A stretch of DNA of 64,000 nt from Phylloscopus collybita (lineage: Eukaryota; Chordata; Aves; Passeriformes; Phylloscopidae). A program made the position numbers and the translations under genes. Location: contig JAJNNQ010000019.1 in NCBI GenBank assembly GCA_027886175.1, positions 16,511,501-16,575,500 on the forward strand, given 5' to 3'. The notes beneath the pieces were generated by a model, which saw only the letters and a list, made by a program, of their open reading frames with translations, searched no databases and had not been told where the DNA came from. Below are positions 49,601 through 58,600 of the stretch, piece by piece. Within the stretch, counting starts at the first letter, position 1, and the number at the start of each line of letters is the position of its first letter.

Positions 49601-52600
49601 AAGTGTCACATGTGATTAACTCATAAACATCCTAATTAGAAAGTTCTAACGTTGAATCAAATGTCCAAATATGACAAGACTTCAGTGTCCTCCCCAGAGC
49701 CCCATGCAAACAAGGCAACACTGCAGACTTCAGTTCCAGCTCCAAAGCAAGAGCCATGCCCAGCCTGGCACTGCACTGATGGGCAGGAATCAACAAATAC
49801 ATCTGTAAGATTTATGAAGTGCTTTGTGACCTGCTGGTGAAGGTGTGTCGGACGAGAACCAAGAGCTACTGCTCTCCCTTCAACACCACACCCAGACCAA
49901 ATTCTCAACTGCCTGATTCAGGCTGACCTCTGGAGCACGACCCCCCTGCCCACCCCCCTGGGCTCCTGTGCTAGCTCAGTTTCTGGGGAGCTTTGGGGGG
50001 AGATACTTCAGGGGATTGGGTAAAAGATTCAAAAGAGGCTCCTACCTCAGGGGGATGTTCCAAGGCTTTATTCCTGAAGGGGATCCCAGGGCAAAGAGGG
50101 CGAACAAGGAGGAGCAGGGGTTTTTATCCAGTCTCTGTCTCAGGACAGATAGCTGGCACAGAGCCATAGGTCAGAGATAAGGGAAAGGTAGGGTTAAACT
50201 AAAAGGTTACAGCTTTAGGGGATTCTGGGGAAAAACCATTTTCCCAGAGGAATACAACAGACCTCCAAACCAGCCTGGCAGCAGAAACTGTTGCCACTGA
50301 TGGGCTCTGCAAGGATGAGGAACTCTGACCATCTCAAGATCCCATGGGAGACATGGATCTGGCCTCACTGTCACCAGAAACAGCCCCAGCTACAAGGTAA
50401 TCTCTGCACAGCATCATCTTCACAATCTTGGGTGAGCTCGCCCATTTAGTGCCACAGGTACTGACCTCTGGCTTTGTTTTCCTGCCCAGTGTTTTTCTGC
50501 CTGATGACTTCCCTTGCTGAAAAAAAGCTGAATCCCCTGTCACAGCTGGAGCTGCTCCATCAGTAACACCTCGCAGCAGGGCTCCTCATGAAAAACGTCA
50601 CATCGAGTTGCCAAATGCCAGTATGAAAATGGATCTGGATCCACAGCCAGATCTCTGCTGCAGGGGAGCTTGTACTGAGCTCTACACGGGCAGAGGGGCT
50701 TGCCTCAGGTGCCTCCAGGATGCCAGCAGCATGACAGCCCAGCAGCACTGGGTTTTCTCCATCACCACCACACGCTTGCTAGCAACAGTCCAGGGGCTCC
50801 CCACAGCAACTGAGCCTCCAGCCCCTCTGCCCATCCCCCTGGGCTGCTTTCCACTCAACACACAGAGCACGGCTCAGCTCAGGGCATTGCTGAGCAAAGC
50901 CAGCAGAGCTCCTGGGACAGGCATCAGCCAGGGCAGGCAGGATCCCATTGCTGCAGGACTCCAGCCATGACCTACAGATGGAGATCATGCTGGGTCTGGT
51001 GGCAGCAGGAACCTCCAGACCAGAGCCCTCACCTATGGCCAGGGTAGAGAAACATCATCACCAAAACTCAGCCAAAACTCAACGGTTTGTCACCTGCTGA
51101 GAGAGGCGTTTGCTCAGGTCCCTGTTTGCTCTGGTGCCTTCAAACAGAGCAATTCTCTAGCAGGAAACTGCTGCAGAGACACTTGCAAACATTCTGATGG
51201 GGCTCTGGCTTCTGCCAAGAAAGCAGACAAACAACCAGAGTAGCCCTGGATCCCTGCATGACTCGTATCCTCCAGCTGAGAGTGTTACCCGAACAGATCT
51301 TCCCAAGCAGAGGCAATCACAGGCAGACATCTGGCACACCAGTCCTGCTAGCCAGAAATTTTCAATGGGGAACCAGTTACAAAGCAACACTGCTCACGCT
51401 GTTATTATAATTAAGAATCTGTCAGCCTGCTGAAACGAAGGCCAAGTTTATTTAGGGATTGTGAGGGAGGGCTCTCCAAAACAGCCTCTCTAATTCTCTC
51501 TCTTCCATTCCCCAGATCCCACAGAGACTCATGTTTCCATGGACAAACTTGCCAGCTGAGGTTGGAGCAACCTCCACCTCTGCTGACATCTAACCTCCAG
51601 CAGCAGACCCCATCTCCTGCTCCAAAGCAGCAAGTGCAAGGGTCCCCCTAATCATTACAGAGGTTTCCAGTAGAACTAGGAACAACAGGCACGTGTCCCA
51701 TCCACAGGCAGGTGTAGGTGGGTGAGCTTCCACTGGTGTTCCTCCTGCCTCAAGGGGCAATGCCATGCAGCCCACCTTCAGGACTGCCTACAGAGCAGGA
51801 CCCCATGCAAGCAAAGCTTGTTTTCTTGTGGGCAACTTCCTGCTGGCTGAACAGCCTCCCACCTGCACATCTGGACACTGCAGGTCTCCAGGTGCCTTTC
51901 ACAGGGCTCCAGTGCCCCTGGAATGCCACACATGAGAGGGGCACTCTTCCCAGCAGCAGGTTTGTGCAGGAGCTGCACCGCAAACAAGGGAGAGCAGACA
52001 CCCGGTGACGTGCACCGTGTGCCTGTGCAAGTTCAATGGGTAGGAGCCAGGTGATAAACAAGCTACAGCCCCCCAACACTGCTCAGCACCTGGCACCATC
52101 AGTCTGAGCTCTGTGGTGAGACAGACCCAAGGGCTGGTGCCCCGACACTCCCTGACCTCGTCCCCTTCTCGCTCGGTAAAACTGACTCAGCCTGCAAGGG
52201 AAGTGATCTGTCACCCCTGCTCTGAGGCTGGCACAGGAATGGGCAGCCAGGCACTGGCCCGTGGGTGTTTGGTCAATGCCTGCCTGCACTGCTCAGGGAA
52301 GCTGCTGCTCATCAGGGTCCAACCACCTTGCCTTTACTCACAGAGCTAACCAAGGGAATGCAAGGAAATGCCAGAGAGCTCGGCACCAAAGCTGTGCTCT
52401 TCATCTCAGGGCTACCTGGTGACACACCAGCACATGGGCAGGAGCCCCAGTGCTGCCCACAGCTCTGCCAAGGCAGCCAGGGGCAGCACCACCACTGTAA
52501 CACAGCTGCAGCCAACCAGGGGATGCCCAGAACACCCAGAAGGGTGGTCTGGAGCTGGCTGGCCCTCACTGTGCACTGCTGTGGCGCAGCATTGCTCCAT

Positions 52601-55600
52601 CCCTGACAGCAGTCAGGGTGCCAGGGCAGGGCAGGACCCCAAGGGCACTGCCCACGGAGCCACACCAGCTCAGCTCACATGTCAAATCACAACTGAGACA
52701 CACCCCTCTTGCTATCAGCTTGCTATCAGCTGATGAGGACCCAGATATCAACAATGAAAACACCAAGATGAAACTTTTAAAACCCACTAGTCTTCCAAAG
52801 CCTGCAAAAACCTTGAAAGTGAGCACATTTAGGGAGCCCTGCCTTGTGGCTGAGTTGGGCTGGGTTCACTGAAGCCACAGCTGATCCAGAAGCCATTTAG
52901 GGGTCCAGGGCTTCCTCCACTGTTGGATGTCTCAGCAAGCTCATTATCAGCATTTGGAGAGGTTTGACTTTGATACCCCTTGCACTAAAATGAGTTGGAG
53001 ATCAAACCAGGCAGTCAACAGAATTTTTAAATTAAACTACAAAATTATTTAAAATCCCCTTTGAGGACGTTATCACAGGGTTAACACCCACTCTTGGCTT
53101 CAGATAATACAGCAGCAATAAATGGTAATGTGCTCTATGAAACATGATTTATTTTTGCTGAGCAGGCTTGGCATTATAAATCTCAGCACTCTTAACATTT
53201 AAAGTTGTTATTCCAATGACAAAATAGACATGAGGGAGATAACAGTCTTTATCTCCATTAATGTTTTATTGTTGCTCAGAGAATACGGATATGGACTGAT
53301 CCAAGCGGAGGAAAATCACAGCAATTTGTTTGCATATTGGGGAAGCTGAGATAATGCTTGTGTTTTATGGCCACACCAGGGAATCAGCTGAAAGGCAGGA
53401 CAGAGCAGATCAAAATGCGGGATTAATTGGCTCCTTTGGTTTCTGGTTTCTATTCTGGTTCCATTTCCATTCCCAGGCCCTGCCTCAGCGCGGCATCAGG
53501 GGAGCCGGTCCCCGCGCGTGGCCGAGCAGCTGACTGGTGGCACCCGAGCAAGTGGGGAAACAGGCTTCAAAGGGAACAAAAAGGCTGCACAACAGTTCTG
53601 TGCAATGCAGGCAAACAGTGCTGCCATGGATCCTTCTGGATATTTGGCTGCCTGGGAGCGACTCTCTGCTCACCCCCAGCCCCACTGGCAGGGCCCCTGC
53701 AGCTCCCCGTGGGGTCACAACGCAGAGCTCCTGACCTGTCTGGTGTTTTACCTCCTTCCCAAGGTGCACACCGCACCTCAGAGTACCACAACACCCTCTC
53801 TAAGCTGAACCTGTAGCAGTGAGCTGGAGCTGCAGTGAGGGCTGTGCTGCTGGAGGCTTAAGCAGATAAAGGCTGAAAACCAGACCAACAGGAACCCCAG
53901 ACAAACCACACAGCCACCTGCCCCACCCCTGGGCCAGAGAGGGCCACCCCTTCCCCTCCAGAAATCAGGTGCATAGTGCATCAGGGAGGAACAACCACCA
54001 GTGCTGCCCTCCATGAAGACATTGACTCCAACAGCTCAACCACACCTTTACTGGGAGGATGGCAGGGAGGTGGCCTGGGGACAGCATTCCTGACAGCACC
54101 CAAACAACACGCCAATGTCCACACACACCTGGCATCAGTGCCCAAGTGCTGGGGCAGGTGGCCAAGGTGGCATCTCACCCTTTCCCAGAGTGATGGAGTC
54201 AGGCTCAGGCCAGTTCTGGGCTCGCTGTGCCTCAACTGCCCCTCTTCAGGACAGCTCCCCAACTCATGGGGGTTTTGGGAAGGCTGCAAAGAGCTCAGGT
54301 GCCACTCTCCAGGGCTACCAGACAGTCACAACAGCTCTACACAGACACGAGAAGTCTGTGCGGGTTTTTTTGGTCAGCTCCAGGCAGACCGGCTGTGCAG
54401 CAGCTGCATCAGCCCCGACCCCTGGGAGGTGCCTGCAGTGCCCGCAGCGCCCAGAGCCGCGGGGGCTCACCAGGATGCTCACCAGGATGCTCACCAGGAT
54501 GCTCACCCAGCTCCCTGCTGGGGCTGCCCGAGCCCCGTGCCAGCCCCTGCCTTGCAGCTGGGGCTTTGTTGCCTGCTCAGCACATCGGCCGCAGCAGCCG
54601 CACGGAGCCGCGATGGGGAGGGAGGAGCAGCGGGGAAGGAGCGGCCGCTATTTTTAAGCCGCCTGATCAGCATCCTGCCAGTCAGCGACGCTCCGTGTGC
54701 CGGCTCAGCGGGCATCACCTCCGCACCAGCCGGCACACCTCGCTCACGGCGCTCACCGGCTCGCACAGCAGCGTTCCCAAGTGATCCGGCAGCTGGCACG
54801 CGTATCCCGAAGGATTTATTCCCCCCCAGCCGGTCACTAACACAAGCAAGTCTGGACTCGATGATCTTGGAGGTCTTTTTCAACCTTAATGGTGCTGTGA
54901 TGCTAAGCCTGCTGGCAGGGGTACACCTCTGCTCTTGCAGCTTGCAGAGTTAGGGAAGCTGATGGTTACCAAAGCCCTTCCAACTTCTGAGCTTCCAGGC
55001 ACCAGATCTCACCAGCTCTTTTTGGGAGGAGGTGTCAGGGGTTTGGCACAGCCCTGCAGACTCCTGTTCCCACAAGCAGCCACAGGGGCAATCTGCTGGG
55101 TCAGACTGGGAGCACATCCAGCCCAGCATCCTGTCTCCAGCAGACAACAGGCAATACACAAACAGAGCAACCATGTAACATTTCCACTAATAATATTCTA
55201 CCCTCTGCCATGTTCAGCTCAGGGGGCTCATGAACCAGAGATGGTCTCTCTACATTCAGTAAACCTTGACCACCTCACCAAGTCCCTCAATTCCATTTTG
55301 AAATCTGGCTGGAAGGATCACCAGGATCCCAAGGATCACCCTGTGAGCACCCACGGCATAGCCCAGGGTGCTGGGCTTGAGGGCCTGACCAGTGCTGGGC
55401 TCTGCCTGCTGCAGCTGGTCCCCAGAACACAGGGACCCCACAGCAACAGGGACTGGGGTAACTCCAGGCTGTGAGGCCAGACCCCTCCAAGGTGCTGTTG
55501 GTGCCTGCTGGGAGTGACCCAGCTTTCCCCAGCACTGGAGAGTGAGCAGCTTGGTTCTTGCACAGAGTTGAGCAGACAGAGGCAGATGCAAGCCATCACC

Positions 55601-58600
55601 AGCGACCAGCACCCTCCTCTCTGTCCATCTGCAGTGGGTCAGTCACATCATTACCTGCTCCCAGTCCTCTCAGTAATCTCCAGATTACAGAGTCCCTAGG
55701 CACATCTATTCTCTCATTAATCTGCAGATTAAAGTATCTCCAAATCGGCTTTGACGTAGAGCACTGCAAACAGTTGAGTTGTGCTGGGCTTCTGCAGCAA
55801 TCCTGTGTCAGTCAGAAGGAGACATGGCTGTGGGTCATTCCCACCCAGGGGGAGCACAGGCTCAGGAAGAAGAGGAGACATCTAAACACAGCACATGTGT
55901 ATAAATAAAAGAAGCAGAAAGGATGGGACTGTGTTTTGTAACCAAAGTACTCGTGTGATACAACAGCTTCACAGAGGTTCCCAGATTAATTAAATCTCAA
56001 TCCAGAGGATGTCCAAACAACAACTTGCATCGTCTGCAACGACAGAAACACCCGACAGCTCTTGCCCTAACCCAGCACTGGGAAATGCTTCACTTGGTGC
56101 TTTCCTGGAGACCACATGCAGATTTTTAAAAAAGCAACCACTTTTTTACCACAGAGAGCTTGAGGCAAACTTCCCTGGCATCAGAGCAGAGAGGCACTGG
56201 CATCAGGGCCCCTTCCTGCAGCACGATGGCAGGGCAGGGATACAGGAGGGGTGGGATGACTGAGAGGCTGACAGAGGGTGACAGAGGGAGTAACAAGATT
56301 AAATCAGGAAAAGGAAATAAAGGCTTAGTGATAGATTTCTCAACAGCAAAACCTATTCGCTTTGGGAAACACTCCCTCAGGCGATTAATCCCTCTGGCAT
56401 TAGCCAGACCCGGGGAAGGGCTGTGGGGAGCAGCCATGCAGTGGAGCCCAGGAGTGGCTGCAAGATGTCATGACTGTCCTGCCCAGCAGGAGGGCAGGAC
56501 ACGTCACCAAGGCCATGCAGCCCCAGCAGGGCCAGGGAGAAGGTTTCTTGGCAGAGCCATTGGGGAAACAGAGAAGTCCCTCAGGGGGTGCCAGGCTGGC
56601 CATGGGACATCAGTACCCCCACGGATCCTTCTCCAACAGCACAACCACCTGGCCATGGCCAGCCCTCCCCCCCGTGAAGCCCAGGAGAGACCACTGCTCC
56701 TCCTCCTCCCAGTGCCAAGCTGGAAATCGTGATGCCAAGGCTGGACCACGCCTGTGCCCCCCGCAACCGCTGCGGGGCCGGGTGAAGTGTTCCCCTTCTT
56801 TCAGCTCCTCGAGATCTGCTGCTAGCTCAGATTTAGGGAGGTTAGGGTGAGGGGAAACCCCAGGATAGGGACATAAAACTAAAGGAGGCTCCTACCCTGA
56901 GATGTGTTCCAAGGCTTTATTCCAAGAAGGGGATCTCAGGGCGAAAAAGAGACCAACCCCGGAGGGAAAGGGGGTTTTATCCATTTCAGGGTAGGGGGTG
57001 GGGTTACCTATGGCCAAAGGCCGTAGGTCAGAGTCAAGGGACAGGTAGGGTCTCACAGGGATGGGATACCAAAGGGAATACAACATCCGGGGACGTGTGC
57101 ACCGTGTTAATGGCCCAAGCACACCCCCAAAATGCACACCCCACTCAGAGACTCCTGCTGGTGCCTCCCCAGAGCGGGTCTCTGGGGCTGCACGGCACCC
57201 ACCACGCCCTGGAAGAGTTCCCGTCTGTTGTAACACGCCGGAGGGAAGCACATCTAGAAGTGGAAGCTGCTCCAATGGTTGTTTGTATTCAAATGTCTCA
57301 ATTTGTCCTACTTTTGGCCGGGCACTCAGCAGAATTGCCAATGAAGATAGGTTTATGGAAAACAAGAAAAAAAAAAATAAAATCAAACATGTTTTCTGGA
57401 CATTTTTTTCATGTGGGATCTGCCGTTCTGCAGCAGTGCTCTGAGATCTGAGCTGGCACTGCCTTGGAAGCCGCTGGCCCTGCTCCCTGTGCCCGGAGAC
57501 CTTGTGACACGGCTGGGGACGTGGGCTGCACCTCAGCACCTCCCTGGCAACCCGAGCCGAATTAGCTCACGGGCCCCGTTTCTTCTCAGCGATACTCTGA
57601 GCTGCACGAGAACAAGGCATTCAAACGTGCACTTGTGAAATACCATCCTCACCCCACATTTGCATGAAAATACCAGGCCTATTTAAGTGACAACCACACT
57701 TCACTAAAGCAAATTACATAACCCAGCTATTTCCCTCAGCTGACACACCAGAGACACCTTCGTTTCCAAAGCAAGTCTGCACTTGCTGCACAGCATTTGG
57801 AAGGATTTTCGTCTTTTTTAGCTAGATACCACGGCGTTTTAAGCATATGCTCTTTTCACGTGTAGGAAAAAAATAAAACTGAATTATCTATTTTTTTTTT
57901 TTTTTTTTTTTAATCTTAGCAGCATCTACCATTTCGAAGTGCAGTCAGCCTCCTTCTAGCAGAACCACTGCATGGAGTCAGGAGTTCTGTACAGCACGAA
58001 GTGAAGAAAACCTCCCAGCTGCTACACAGCCATTAAATCCCCTCCTGTGCTTCCCCCTGCCCTGCCAGCGCAGCAGGGATCACACCGGCTGATTCGGTCA
58101 GCTACTCCATAAATGCCTCTGGTCTCTTTCATTTCTACCGAGAGGATTGCTGTGGTTCCCTAGTACGACATACAAGGTTCACCTGAAAACGCCAGCATAC
58201 AGCCACAGATTACAGACAGACTGTAAAAACCCCCCCAGCCTTCCCAGTGTCACCGTCAGAAATCACCGGGGGCTCTTCTCGAGCCTCCACCCTTCTCCAC
58301 CAGGAAACCTGAGTTCTCAGCAGCTCACAGCACGGTAGCTATAGCCCCATTTTACATTTGCTGGCTGTTGCAGCTGCCTTTTAGAATGCAGCAACAGCAA
58401 CTTCATCCTTCAGAGAACACACAGCACATGGTGATGTGAGCCAGACAGCCGGGAGGCGTGGGAGCTCAGCCCCATCCTGGCCACAGCACCTTTCCTGGAA
58501 GCACTGGCTCTCACCTGCCCTCTCAGCAGAAACATTCCATCAGTGTAGTGTGGCCTCCACAGGTCCATCACTCAGCCCCACAGCAGGTCTGCCCACTCCC

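Noticed and set aside
53976..54953. Open frame of 325 codons on the + strand in PPP2R2B intron 1
   Set aside because: Low-complexity Ser/Pro/Ala composition, a repeated [12 protein letters not shown] stretch from a 12-bp repeat, and no familiar domain. The length is explained by GC-rich sequence.
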